Assembly (NCBI RefSeq): GCF_900496995.4
Contig: NC_044029.1
Location: forward strand, 8,308,001 to 8,372,000
Length of the DNA: 64,000 bases
Direction: 5' to 3'
DNA from: Aquila chrysaetos chrysaetos
Lineage: Eukaryota > Chordata > Aves > Accipitriformes > Accipitridae
This document shows, piece after piece, positions 24,480 through 35,289 of this stretch. Made by a program: the position numbers and the translations under genes. The notes under the pieces were generated by a model. The model was given only the letters and a program-made list of their open reading frames with translations. It did not search any database and was not told where the DNA came from. Position 1 is the first letter of the stretch, and every line of letters starts with the position of its first letter.

Positions 24480-26925
24480 CTGCTCTGTCTCTTCCCAGCC
24501 CGTGAACTCTGCTGCGTCTCCAAGAAACCTTAGAGAATTTTAGAGGTCACTGAAATTTTAACAGAACAAGTTAAGGAAAATAATACATTTTTTTCCATTT
24601 TGGCAATTTCTAACATTACTCCCATTTGGGAATAATTTGCAGAACTGGGAAAAAAATCAAGATTGTTGAAACCTAATCTTGTGTATCTAGAGAAGATGTA
24701 GAAACACTGAACCGAAATCAGGATTCTGGGTGTCATGTTCTTTTCTCATTTTTTATTTTTTATATTAACCCATACTTTACTGTCAACCTAGTTCTTAAGT
24801 CCCTCCAAACATTTGGCATGCGTTGCTCCTAAATAGCAACTATTATGATTATAGTCTTCAAATCTACTAGCTTGCACTTTGCCTATATAAATACAAATCA
24901 CAATTATGTTATATTGTTTGGCCAGGTTCCCCTACAGTTTAAAATTCCTAAGCTATGAGAAATAAATGCAGAATGCATGTCAGGGAATGTTAAGGTTCTT
25001 TCCCCGTAAATTATTTCATCTGCAGGTTTTCCAGTAAAATAGGCCAAACAATAGATAATTCAACGATATCGTTCTGCTTAGCAGTTGACTCTTCAAATAC
25101 CTTTCGTTATTGTTCATTCATTTTAAATGTTATTTTTCAGTGAAACAACTATCCAAAGGTACACGATGGCACTTACACAAGGTAAGCCAAAAGTCAAGAT
25201 TCAATATAAACTTGGGGGTTGACCAAAATATTGTCTATGTGAAACTAACTGTTCGGACTTTATTCGAGGATATGAAGATACAAAAACAAGAAGTGCATAA
25301 AGGAAAAAAGGAAACTGTCTGTCATGTAAATGCAAGTGTATTTGTCACCATCCTTTTGTTATATTTCTCTGTATGGCATAGGTACTTATATGTTCATATA
25401 CCTGTATGTTCATTCATATACTTATATACATGTATGCACATGTTGTTGTCCATTGTAATATTGTACCAATGAAATTAATTCAGCCTCTCGGTGCTAAACT
25501 AGGTAGAACTTTTATAACTATTGGACTTATTACAATCACATGCTTTTTTCCTCCTTTGATAACTTTCCCAATGATGTGATACCATGAAGCAGGGTAAATG
25601 TTAACAAAAGCAGTGATGGTATATTTAAATCAAAGCACTCCTTCAGACTCCCTCTTTGCTGCTCTGAAATCTCTGATCTGCAAACAATCAAGAGAGTTAT
25701 CTTGATATGAGATACAAAGATTCACAGAATTAAATTGCATAATATTACTGTGATTGAGTGGATGAGGAGGAAAAAAGCTATAATAATTCAATTGCAAACT
25801 GGCATCTCACTTTCACTCTAACCCGCCATTTGAATGTAACTGGCTGGATGTGCAGCATCCAAATTCCTCTTACAAGTGATTTCCAGTAAAGGTGGCACCA
25901 AGAAAGCAAGCCTAATGAGGAAGTTATCTAATTTAGAAAGTAATGCAAGGCTTTTCACATAACAAATATTTAGCTTAGATATAAAATAATATATTGGTTT
26001 TTTTTCTAATTACTTACTTTACACACTTTGAGCATTAAGCCAGGTTCTTTCTGTTTCTTGAATCTCTGCATTTAATGAAGAATTATGTTTAATAACTAAA
26101 AATATGTGTGTTTAATTATGTTTTAGGCTATTTTTCCTGGTGGAAACTAAGTTTTGAGTGGGGCACTTAGGCTTCCAATGAAGAGGAAGAGGAGAATTAG
26201 CTGTTTCAGAATGGGATCCAGAAAGGAGAAGACACTGGGAAAGGGCCAGTCTGCACAGCACACTAAGGAACAGTACATTTGAAATAGTGGTTTGCAAATG
26301 AAGAGCGAGGGCTGCAGAAGGACACTTCATTTTCAGAAGGTCCAGGTGAGTACAAACTATGGCAGACCCTTCTACCCAGTCTTTTAAATGGCTGTGGGGC
26401 TTACTCTTCTTAAAAAAGAGAGAGGTAGGGAGAGAAAGAGAAAGAAGAGAGATGGAGTAGTTACTTGTCTTTTACAGCTCTGTTAGAAAGTGTCCCCCAC
26501 CTGGGTTCCAAATTCCCCTTAGTAAAAGAGGTTCAAAGCCAAAAAGCTTCGTTATATGGCAACAAGGCTACACATCCCCTGAGCAATGATTCTGATGCGT
26601 GGTTAGATCCCATTTTGCTGTCCCTCTCCTGTGCCAGCACTGAAGTTCATGAGGCAAGTGAAAGAGGGGCTTGGTGCGGTAAGCTGATGGCCGGGACTTG
26701 AACGGTGCTGGAGGATTTTCTGGGTCCCTGCTCCGAAGACTGTTTCTGTATTTTAAATCAAACACGACAGAGGCTCGCCGTGTTCAGGTGGATGCCCAAC
26801 TAAGAACCCGTAAACCCATCTGACTTCTGTTTTTAACCCGCAGAGGTAAAACGCAGGCAGAATATGCAAAGAGCCCCCCTTCACAGACTTGCTTTGCCTC
26901 TGTTCCCTCAAATAACCTACAGCTT
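24480..26925. other. No gene seen
   Basis: AT-rich unique-looking DNA. The 120-codon frame at 25110-25472 has a hydrophobic, tyrosine-rich C-terminal half that follows a repeated CATATAC-like composition at 25,375-25,440. A GA-rich tract lies at 26,412-26,453. Nothing is recognised as conserved coding. Confidence 0.6.
26412..26453. repeat. GA-rich low-complexity tract
   Basis: Purine-only or nearly purine-only sequence of GAGA and GAAAG units over about 40 bp. Confidence 0.75.
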
Positions 26926-26929
26926 CGTT

Positions 26930-27060
26930 CTTACACGACTCTCCCGGGAGGCAGGAGACGTGGGTTTGAATTCCTCGGGCCAAGGCGAGAACTCAACCCA
27001 GATCGCCTGTTTCCTGGCTGAACGCTCGAATCTCTGTGGCTACTATCTCCCCCCAGTGCC
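26930..27060 (+). repeat. Old interspersed repeat, copy 3 (best copy, with inverted repeat)
   Basis: The left half reads CGGGAGGCAGGAGACGTGGG then TTTGAATTCC, which resembles a tRNA T-arm/B-box (GGTTCGAATCC). About 20 bp later the right half reads GAACTCAACCCAGATCGCCTG then GGCTGAACGCTCGAATCTCTGTGGCTA, the complementary arrangement. TGGGTTTGAATTCC and GAACTCAACCCA are imperfect inverted copies. I recall this dyad form from dispersed repeats in reptile and bird genomes. No cloverleaf folds, so it is not a tRNA gene. Limits are approximate. Confidence 0.5.
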
Positions 27061-28711
27061 CCCAGCTGCAACTGGAAAGAAAGCAGCCACACCATTTTTG
27101 TGAGGTCCCGTCAGCCTGTGTCAGAGCCTGGAGGAGCCTGGCAGAGAAACACCTCCGTTCTGGATCTCCATCAGGCTTAGGCAGGAGGTAAACATCTCCT
27201 GGGGCTGGGGAAGCCCTGGGCATGCACTGAAACAGAATTTGAAGAGTTTAGGGAACTTTAAAATCAAACAGGGAGGAACCAACTCATCTTAATAGCCTTC
27301 AGGTTTAGACACCATTGAGTGGGAGTGTGAGGGGATTTTTATCGTTTTAGGCATCTCAGATCTGCCAAAGTCCCGTTTAGGAACTCTACTACATCTAAGG
27401 CAAAGATCCTGGTGCGGACTGAGTCAGGCTGTTGAATACTTGCACAATGTGATGGTCAGATGGCATAGGTTTCTGTGATTTGCATGTCGTTCTGGCCTTG
27501 CAAAAAGAAATTTCTGCAAAAAAAAGGCATTGCCTCAGAAATTATCTCTATTTTAAAATGAAATAATTAAAGTATAGCAAATAGGCCGTTACTATTAGAA
27601 AGGTGGCTCAGATGAATGTAGAAAACTAAAATTGCTCCAATCCAGTGCTTTGGAGAATTTTACTTAAAGTGCCTTATCCTTCAGACCTCTGAGAGATTTT
27701 TGCTGCTGTTGCTCTTTGAACACAGCCTATAATTAACTATTGTAACATATATTCACTAGCATATACTCATAACAACTGCAGAGGTGTAGGCTTTAGGTAT
27801 TTCTGTCAAATATATATATTTTCAGAAAGAACAAGGCAAAAAGACAACATATTATTCTGTTTTATAACTTAACAAGTAAATTTTTGCTGCAAATATAAAG
27901 TTATGAGCAGAAAAAGATTTGAACTTCTGCGGACTTTTGGCAATTCTATTTCTTTTCTGTTTACAAAAAGAAAAATAAAAATGAATTTATATGAAATGAA
28001 ATTTCAAAATTATTTTTTAGTTACTCAAACATCTAAAAAGTGTTTTGAACCAACACTGAAGGTAATATATTATGCAAAATATAACTTCAAAAAATGAATT
28101 AAAAAATTCAAATATGAAAAAAAAATTAAACACTGAAACGTGCATCATGGAAAAAATTTCCATCTTATGAGACTACCTTGAGCTGTTATATTGCAAATGA
28201 TATCTCATCAAAACATTTGTATAGCATTTTCCGATATAACAATGTTCCACTTGGAGATTTTTACTTGCTGTACACATAAATGCTTCTAGATATCTACTGG
28301 AATTAAGATGAATGAAAAATGGAATTAACAGTTTTGAGTTTCTGGGATATGCCAGACGCATGCCATTCTGTCAAGCTGCAGAAGTATGGCATGTACAGAG
28401 TGGGCTAATGCAAATTTAATATCTGGCTATACTCACTTGAAGCCTATGAGCATTATTTCTCGGCTTTGTTCTTTGTTTTATCATTATTTCAGTTCCTGGG
28501 GATAAAAGGACTCTGAAAAAATGAATAAACCTCACCTTTCCTTCTTAAAGTTTTATACATTCTACTTCATTCTTTATTCTCCTTACTGAATAGATGATAA
28601 TTCCTCTGTTAATGTCTTGGCCATTCTTTTTCTTACATTATGATATAGTAGACAAGAATGAAAAAAAACCCAAGCCAGTGTTTTTAATGCTAAGATAAAT
28701 GCACCTGCTTC

Positions 28712-28725
28712 TTTTTTTTTTTTTT
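28712..28725. repeat. T14 homopolymer
   Basis: Fourteen consecutive T; the antisense frame at 28583-28825 acquires a lysine run from it. Confidence 0.8.
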
Positions 28726-30410
28726 GGTGTAAATAATTCTTGGAAATACATCTTAGAAAATTAATTGGCACTTCTGCCCACAGGCTTTTTTTGATACCTG
28801 TCCCCTTTTCCACCAGAATTATCAATCCCCATGATCACTGCCATGCACTGGGAAACTCCAGCTGTCCGAATCAATATTTCCACCCTTCTCATTCAAACCC
28901 GAGCTCTCGCTGTTGCTGGTGGCTGTAACGCACCAGAGCCATCACATGCCTCCCTGTTGCTAAAGGCAACGCTGCGGCGGGCGAGAGCTGGTCCCTCTAC
29001 ATCACATGGCGAGCTCCGACATACCATGGTTTTAGCCGGCCTCTCCTTGAATTGCTTAAGCTGATGTTAGACCACATGATCCTCCAAGAACTCTACCAGT
29101 GCCAGTCAAAAATAGAATTATATTTTCTTTGTTACTGCAATAGACTCGCGTAGCAACTGCATCGAAGCACATGCCTGACTGTTTCCACTAGAAGGAAGGG
29201 GTAACCAGCTAATCAAAATTTTTTGTCCTACTTTGACTCTATTTATTCATGCTGTGAAGGTATCTCAGATTTGGTTTTATCAGCAAATCATATTTTTGGA
29301 GTATTCACTTCAAAATTACAGCCAGCTGAACACCAGCCATTAGGCAATGGTGTTATAGGTTGGGGAGCACTGGGTTACATCTCTAAGCTATCTTATCTGG
29401 AGAATTGCTTCAGGTCACAAGTGGAAATTAATTTCTTGATGTTGCTTTCCTGTTAACTGGCTACAGATCCACATCACCATAGTTTGCATGACTGTCAGAG
29501 TTTGCTCAGGGGAGGCTTAGGACTGGAATAGGAAGGGCATGGCAGGTCAAGCATGCTGTGCATTGGCAGAAATACAAGACCCAGTTCTAAAATGAACTTC
29601 TGTCACTACCATGAAAATTACAGTGAGTATCATTGGAAAGAATCTATTTTTCAGATTTAGATTCTTCCTTTCCACACCAAGGCATAAGTACATAAATAAA
29701 ACCAGCAACCTGATATATCAATAAATATATTTTTACTGTTTGAGTTGGTTAAAGGGTCTCTCAAAAAAATCCTGTTTCATTTGTTAATACTGGCTCACTT
29801 GAAATGTTTTATTTAAAATATCTTCAGGTTCACCAACTTTCAGCAAATCTAGTGCCACTCAAAGAGTTCCTGCAGAACAATGCAGGAACTAGAAGTAGTT
29901 CATCTTCTTGGGGGCGGTGAACACTGAATATTTTTTAAGTTCTACTCTAATTTCAAGAAATGTAAGCATCTTCTGAATGTGAAATCCTGCTTTTCAAGAT
30001 GTGGTGCTTAGCAAATCAGCTGAGCCACTCATCACATTTTATCACACCTAGTAATCATCATAAAATAGCCCCTTATACTCTAGATTATTAACCCCTGTCT
30101 TTTCAAAACGCCTGGGTTGAAATGTCCATATGGAGTTGAGTCTGTATGTGGCCACAGGTAAGAATGGGTATGCCCATGGCAGGAAGACTAGAGACTCATT
30201 ATCCACACTGAAATGTTACAGTCATCTCATTTCACAGGTTTTAAAAACGCCTCATCTGTTCCTTCTGTAGTTGAACTCCACAGGATATGTATACTTACCC
30301 AGGGGGAAGAAATGTAGAAAGAGGACTTTTCTTTCTTTCACTTCAGACAAATGTGGGAAAATGTTAAATAGTTGCAGAGTCTCTGAACTAATCCGTAACC
30401 CCAGATTTGG

Positions 30411-30431
30411 AAAACAAACAAACAAACAAAA
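30411..30431 (+). repeat. (AAAC)n short tetranucleotide repeat
   Basis: About five AAAC units, slightly imperfect at the ends. Confidence 0.75.
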
Positions 30432-31792
30432 AGCACCCATTAAAATCATTGCTCTCTCCAAAACACAGAAACTTTGTGGGTTAAATTTGCGTCTTTTTAA
30501 TCATTCCTGCTGCATGCCAGGGCACATGAAAGCCATTTCTCTCTATTATATTTACAATTCACTCAGCAAGCTTCCAATAAAAAAGAACACAATATAGAAA
30601 GAAAATCCACTGTCCATAATTAATCAACCACAATAAACTTTGCATTATCAGAAGTCCAGCTTTTTTTTACAGTTCTCTCATGTTTGACTTTACAGAAGTT
30701 TTTCCATTTCCTTATCAAGATGCTCTGTTGATAAGGAAGTGAGTTTAATGTTTTCCAAAGCCCTTGGAATGCAACTTTTATAACCCAGTTAAAGAATTCA
30801 CTGAGGCTCCAGGTGAGGCAGGAGAGGTGGCAGCTTCTAAATTGTATTTATTTCACTAGGATATTCAGTTCTCATTCTACATCATTCTACTTATATTGCC
30901 AATATCAACTGAGGGGAAATAAGCAGTGAAATTCACGGCAGAGTAAGATGTATGGTGAAAGACCTAAAATACTGTAGGAGCAGAGACTTATCCTCTGACA
31001 CTGTTGAATGTCCTTCACAGAATCATATCTCTAGGATTTTTGCTAAGGGAATTTACTTATCTTTTCCTTTCAGGATCTTCTGTAGATCCTGTCATGATGG
31101 TATGGAAGTAGTCATAGATAAATCCAGTTAGGACAGCAAATATTAGGAGCTGGACTTCCTGAAGGAACCTGGATTTTGGCTCCCCAATATTGCAAAAAGC
31201 TGGAATAGGCAGTTAGCGTTTTAAGGTAGAATTCTTTCAAGCACAGTAGAAAACCATAGTAGAAAAGACTTACTAAGGAACTTAGTTATTTGAATATGCT
31301 GTGGAAGTTCCACATCTTATGAGCAGTTATAGAAGAAGAATTTGTCCAAGTTACAAGTATTTTATGTTTCCTGTAGTTAACTGTACTTCCCACTTGCCTT
31401 GATGGATCATAGGGGAAGGTGCAGCCTTGATGTCCCTAGGTCCTGTCTAGATCTGACTGAGAAATACTGATTAAATGCTCATAACCTACAGCTTGTAGCC
31501 TTGTAGTAAAGGCATTTAACTGTGAAAGAGGAGTCCCAATTTTAAGTCCTGGTTTAATGATTTCAAACAAGGACATGAACCTGTATTTCTTACATCTCAG
31601 GATCCTATGATCAGTATCCCTCTCAAAACAAATTATGTATGTAGCCTGAGAAACTGGGGAACTAACTTTATAATCTGAATCAGAAAGAACAGAATTTTAA
31701 GCCCTGTCCCCCATAGGCAAGACAAGTGTGATAATTTTAAAACTATTGCTTATTAAATGGAGAGGAAAGAAAGTACTATCTTATTCATTATA

Positions 31793-31862
31793 CCCCCCCC
31801 CCCCCCCCCCCAAAAAAAAACCAAAACCAAAACCCAAAACAACAAAAAAACAAACCCCCAAA
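31793..31862 (+). repeat. C19-A9 tract and C/A low-complexity DNA
   Basis: Nineteen C followed by nine A and then irregular CCAAAA units. It ends within about 20 bp of the first recognisable CR1 sequence. The frame 31728-31946 (proline/lysine run) is an artefact of this tract. Long C homopolymers are prone to sequencing and assembly errors, so the exact C count is uncertain. Confidence 0.85.
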
Positions 31863-31911
31863 GTAGGTCTCATTCCATTCTGGAATTCTGAAATGGAAGG
31901 ACAGGCGGGAG

Positions 31912-32505
31912 AGACCAGGAGGAGGTATCTCCCTCTATGTCAGTGACCAGCTGGAGTGCATGGAGCTCTGCCTGGGGATGGAGGAGAAGCCAACCGAGAG
32001 CTCATGGGTCAGGATTGAAGGGAGGGCAGGGACAGGTGACATTGTAGTGGGGGTCTGCTACAGGCCCTCTGACCAGGAAGACCGAGCTGATGAGGCCTCT
32101 ATAGACAGATAGGAGCAGCCTCACGTTCACAAGCCCTGGTCCTCATGGGGGACTTGAACCACCCCGATATCTGTTGGAGGGACAACACAGCAGGGCATAA
32201 GCAATCCAGGAGGCTCCTGCGATGTGTTGATGATAACTTCCTTCTCCAAGTGACAGAGGAGGCAACAGAGGTGCTATGCTGGACCTTGTTCTCACCAACA
32301 AGGAGGGGCTGGTGGGGAATGTGAAGCTCAAGGGCAGCATCGCCTGCAGTGACCATGAAATGGAGGAGTTCAAGATCCTTAGGGCAGCAAGGAGGGTGCA
32401 CAGCAAGCTCACTGTCCTGGGCTTCAGGAGAGCAGACTGTGGCCTCTTCAGGAATCTGCTTGGTAGAGTACCATGGGATAAAGCCCTGGAGGGAAGAGGA
32501 GCCCA
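31912..32505 (+). pseudogene. CR1 ORF2 endonuclease domain remnant
   Basis: The frame is open from about 31,912 and reads GGISLYVSDQLECMELCLG, then VVVGVCYRP-like sequence, up to a TAG at 32,110-32,112. The match continues in a second frame with LMGDLNHPDICWRD (32,141 on) and shifts again near 32,275 into the frame containing [12 protein letters not shown] and CSDHEM (about 32,350). The GD-N and SDH motifs of apurinic-type LINE endonucleases are thus recognisable across at least two frame breaks. The N-terminal portion of the domain is absent, so the nuclease cannot fold as a whole. Confidence 0.85.
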
Positions 32506-32829
32506 AGAAAGCTGGTTAATATTCAAGGATCACCTCCTCCAAGCTCAGGAGCGATGCATCCCAACAAAGAGGAAGTCAGGCAAAAACACCAGGAGGCCTG
32601 CATGGATGAACAAGGTGCTCCTGGACAAACTCAAACACAAAAAGGAAGCCTACAGAGGGTGGAAGCAAGGACAGGTAGCCTGGGAGGAATACAGAGAAAT
32701 TGTCCGAGCAGCCAGGGATCAGGTTAGGAAAGTTAAAACCCTGATAGAATTAAATCTCACCAGGGGCGTCAAGGGCAACAAGTAAAGCTTCTATAGGTAC
32801 GCTGGTGATACAAGGAAGACAGGGAAAAT
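32506..32829 (+). pseudogene. CR1 ORF2 linker between endonuclease and RT
   Basis: This stretch continues the open frame of 32,276-32,785 through a basic, helical region rich in K, R, W and E ([19 protein letters not shown]). A TAA at 32,783-32,785 interrupts the reading where related copies have a lysine codon. SFYRY follows in the same frame, and a further shift before 32,830 leads into the RT frame. Confidence 0.75.
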
Positions 32830-33934
32830 GTGGGCCCTCCCCAGAAGGAAACGGGAGACCTGGTTACCCAGGATATGGAGAAGGCTGAGGTACTCCACGA
32901 CTTTTTTGCCTCAGTCTTCACCAGCAAGTGCTCCAGCCACACCGCCCACGTCACAGAAGGCAAAGGCAGGGACACGGAGAATGAAGAACTGCCCACTGTA
33001 GGAGAAGAGCAAGTTCAAGATCATCTAAGGAACATGAAGGTGCACAAGTCCGTGGGACCTGATGAGATGCCTCCATGGGTCCTGAGGGAACCAGTGGATG
33101 AAGCTGCTAAACCACTATCCATCACATTTGAGAAGTTGTGGCACTCAGAGGAAGTTCCCACTGACTGGAAAAGGGGAAACATAACCCCCATTTTGAAAAG
33201 GGAAAAAAGGAAGACCTGGGGAACTACAGGCCAGTCAGTCTCATCTCTGTGCCCGGCAAGATCATGGAGCAGATCCTCCTGGAAACTGCTAGGGCACATG
33301 GAAAACAAGGAGGTGATTGGTGACAGCCAACATGGCTTCACTAAGGGCAAATCGTGCCTGACAGATTTGGTGGCCTTTTACGATGGGGTTACAGTGTTGA
33401 TGGATAAAGGAAGAGCAACTGGTGTCATCTACCTGGACTTGTGCAAAGCATTTGACACTGTCCTGCATGACATCCTTGTCTCTAAATTGGTGAGACATGG
33501 ATTGGATGGATGGACCACTTGGTGGATAAGGAATTGGCTGGATGGTCGCACTCAAAGAGCTGCAGTCAACAGCTCGATGTCTGAGTGGAGACCAGTGACG
33601 AGTGGTGTTCCTCAGGGGTCGGTCGGTATTGGGACCGGCGCTGCTTAACATCTTTGTCGGCGACTTGGACAGTGGGATTGAGTGCACCCTCGGCAAGTTC
33701 GCCAATGACACCAAGCTGTGTGGTGGGGTCGACACGCTGGAGGGAAGGGGTGCCACCCAGAGGGACCTGGACAGGCTTGAGAGGTGGGCCCGTGTGGACC
33801 TTGTGAAGTTCAGCAAGGCCAAGTGCAAGGTCCTGCACATGGGTCGGGGCAACCCCAAGCACAGATACAGGCTGGGCAATGAGTGGATTGAGAGCAGCCC
33901 TGAGGAGAAGGAGTACTGGTGGATGAAAAACTGA
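32830..33934 (+). pseudogene. CR1 ORF2 reverse transcriptase, catalytic-site mutant
   Basis: Fingers/palm of a CR1 reverse transcriptase. [10 protein letters not shown] and [13 protein letters not shown] open the domain. Motif A is intact (KAFDT, Asp codon 33,454-33,456), followed by [11 protein letters not shown] and GVPQGS (about 33,604-33,621). A 4 bp duplication of TCGG (33,619-33,626) then shifts the frame. Motif C follows as KFANDTKL: the first catalytic Asp of FADD is Asn (codon AAT, 33,704-33,706), enough alone to abolish polymerisation. A further pair of compensating shifts lies between about 33,205 and 33,290, where the frame reads [11 protein letters not shown] instead of an N-Y-R-P-type motif. 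The frame ends with a stop at 33,932. Confidence 0.92.
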
Positions 33935-34467
33935 GTATCAGCCAGCAATGTGCATTTGCAGCCCAGAAAGCCAACTGTATCCTGGGCTGCATCAAAAGAA
34001 GCGTGACCAGCAGGTCGAGGGAGGCAATTCTGCCTCTCCGCTCTCGTGAGACCCCACCTGCAGTACTGTGTTCAGCTCTGGGGACCCCAACATAAGGACA
34101 GGGACAGCTGAAGCGGGTCCAGAGGAGGGCCATGAAGATGATCAGAGGGCTGGAGCACCTCTCCTATGAGGACAGGCTGAGAGAGCTGAGGTTGTTCAGC
34201 CTGGAGAAGAGAAGGCTCTGGGGACACCTTATGGCACCCTTCCAGTACCTAAAGTGGGCCTACAAGATAGCCAAAGAGGGACTTTCTACAAGGGCATGTA
34301 GTGATAGGACAAGGGCTAATGGCTTTAAACTGAAAGAGGGTATATTTAGATTAGATGTGAGGAAGTTCTTCACTGTGAGGGTGGTGAGGCACTGGAAGAG
34401 GTTGCCCAGAGAGGTTGTGGCTGCCCCATCCCTGGCAGTGTTCAGGCCAGGTTGGATGGGGCTTTGA
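33935..34467 (+). pseudogene. CR1 ORF2 C-terminal region
   Basis: After another frame change the reading resumes with AQKANC-like and ILGCIKRSVTSRS sequence, then VQRRAMKMIRGLEHLSYEDRL (34,119 on) and FFTVRVVRHWKRLPREVV (34,366 on). This region follows the RT in CR1 ORF2. The frame that is open from 34,132 runs to a stop at 34,465-34,467. Confidence 0.85.
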
Positions 34468-34568
34468 GCAACCTGGTCTAGTGGAAGGTGTCCCTGCCCA
34501 TGGCAGGGGGGTTGGAACTAAATGATCTTTAACGTCCCTTCCAACCCAAACCATTCTATGATTAAATG
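34468..34568 (+). mobile_element. CR1 3' UTR and octamer tail
   Basis: GCAACCTGGTCTAGTGGAAG then GTTGGAACTAAATGATCTTTA and CGTCCCTTCCAACCCAAACC, ending in ATTCTATG (34,553-34,560) plus a degenerate ATTAAATG (34,561-34,568). This short repeated octamer replaces a poly(A) tail in CR1 and defines the 3' end and orientation. Confidence 0.93.
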
Positions 34569-35258
34569 ATAAATGTGCTGCAGATCTGGAAATAATATTG
34601 CTGGAGGCAAAGTGTTGATACATTCTTGAATTTGTTAGGAAGCTCTGCAATACAACTTCTTGAACAGGGAGTGGGAAGTGATTAGGAGCTGATGGATGAA
34701 TTAGAGCTACAAGGAAAATATAGTGACTCATCTAACTGAGGAGCTGTCTGTCCCATTCCACCCAGCTGGAGCTCTGCCCTGCTCCCAGCTAGAGCCAGAG
34801 ATATAATGGCTTATAGTAATGCAGCCTGGAGATGACAAGCATGTGGAAGTGATGATGATTTTCAAATGAATGTGTTATCTCCTTAATAAAAGTCCATGGG
34901 AAAACCAATTAAGAATTTTCTACTCAGATTACATAAAATCTTGGACACTTGCTGTACTCCAGAGTAATGAGTTCACTGTAGCTATGAGAGTTTTTATGTT
35001 CAAAGTTGAAGCAATAAACATATATACCATCTTACAGTATAAGGATAAAGTAAAAGTATAAAAGTACTTTTTTTTGCAAGACCAGGTTCAAGAAAATAAA
35101 CTACTAACAGTGGCAGACTGATAGCACTCAGGGAGACTGACCACAGACAAAACATTAGTCATAATTAAATTAAAACTAATAGTCTACCCTATAGAAATAT
35201 TTCTTGTTTCTTTCCAAATAACTTTCTGTTCTTGTAAATTGGTAGAAAATTGTGTACA

Positions 35259-35289
35259 AGAAAAAAAGAAAAAGAGAGAGAGAAAAAGT
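35259..35289. repeat. Purine-rich (A/GA) tract
   Basis: A7, A5 and alternating GAGAGAGAG over about 30 bp on the plus strand. Confidence 0.7.

Larger units (their letters stand above)
27110..31790. other. No gene seen
   Basis: AT-rich sequence with a GC-richer patch at about 28,880-29,045, T14 at 28,712-28,725 and an AAAC repeat at 30,411-30,431. No open frame shows a domain. A CACAGAATCATA string near 31,016 recalls the CR1 tail complement but is too short to call. Confidence 0.55.
31880..34568 (+). mobile_element. CR1 LINE retrotransposon, 5'-truncated, inactive
   Basis: About 2.7 kb of a CR1 non-LTR retrotransposon, which is about 4.5 kb when full length. ORF1 and the start of ORF2 are missing; the copy begins inside the endonuclease domain, as expected of 5' truncation during target-primed reverse transcription. 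In order: endonuclease (GDLNHPD, SDHEM), linker, reverse transcriptase (KAFDTV, GVPQGS, FAND), C-terminal region, 3' UTR and a tail of two octamers (ATTCTATG, ATTAAATG). It is broken by at least one in-frame stop, several frameshifts and a catalytic substitution. No target-site duplication is evident, normal for CR1. Its better-preserved reading frames compared with the 19.0 and 24.3 kb remnants indicate a younger insertion. It is inserted in the plus orientation. Confidence 0.96.

Noticed and set aside
26941-27040. tRNA gene, because of the GGTTTGAATTCC T-loop-like motif
   Set aside because: No acceptor stem, D-arm or anticodon arm can be laid out, and the segment is part of an inverted dispersed repeat.
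31013-31030. CACAGAATCATA as an antisense CR1 tail
   Set aside because: Only about 12 bases match and no CR1 3' UTR sequence continues on the expected side.
31728-31946. Proline/lysine-rich 72-codon frame
   Set aside because: Produced by translating the C19-A9 and C/A low-complexity tract.
32099-32526. Overlapping 135- and 127-codon minus-strand frames
   Set aside because: Antisense to the CR1 endonuclease region, in two registers at once; composition artefacts.
33289-33948. 219-codon minus-strand open frame
   Set aside because: It lies exactly antisense to the CR1 reverse transcriptase and has no recognisable domain; it is a shadow of the CR1 coding strand.
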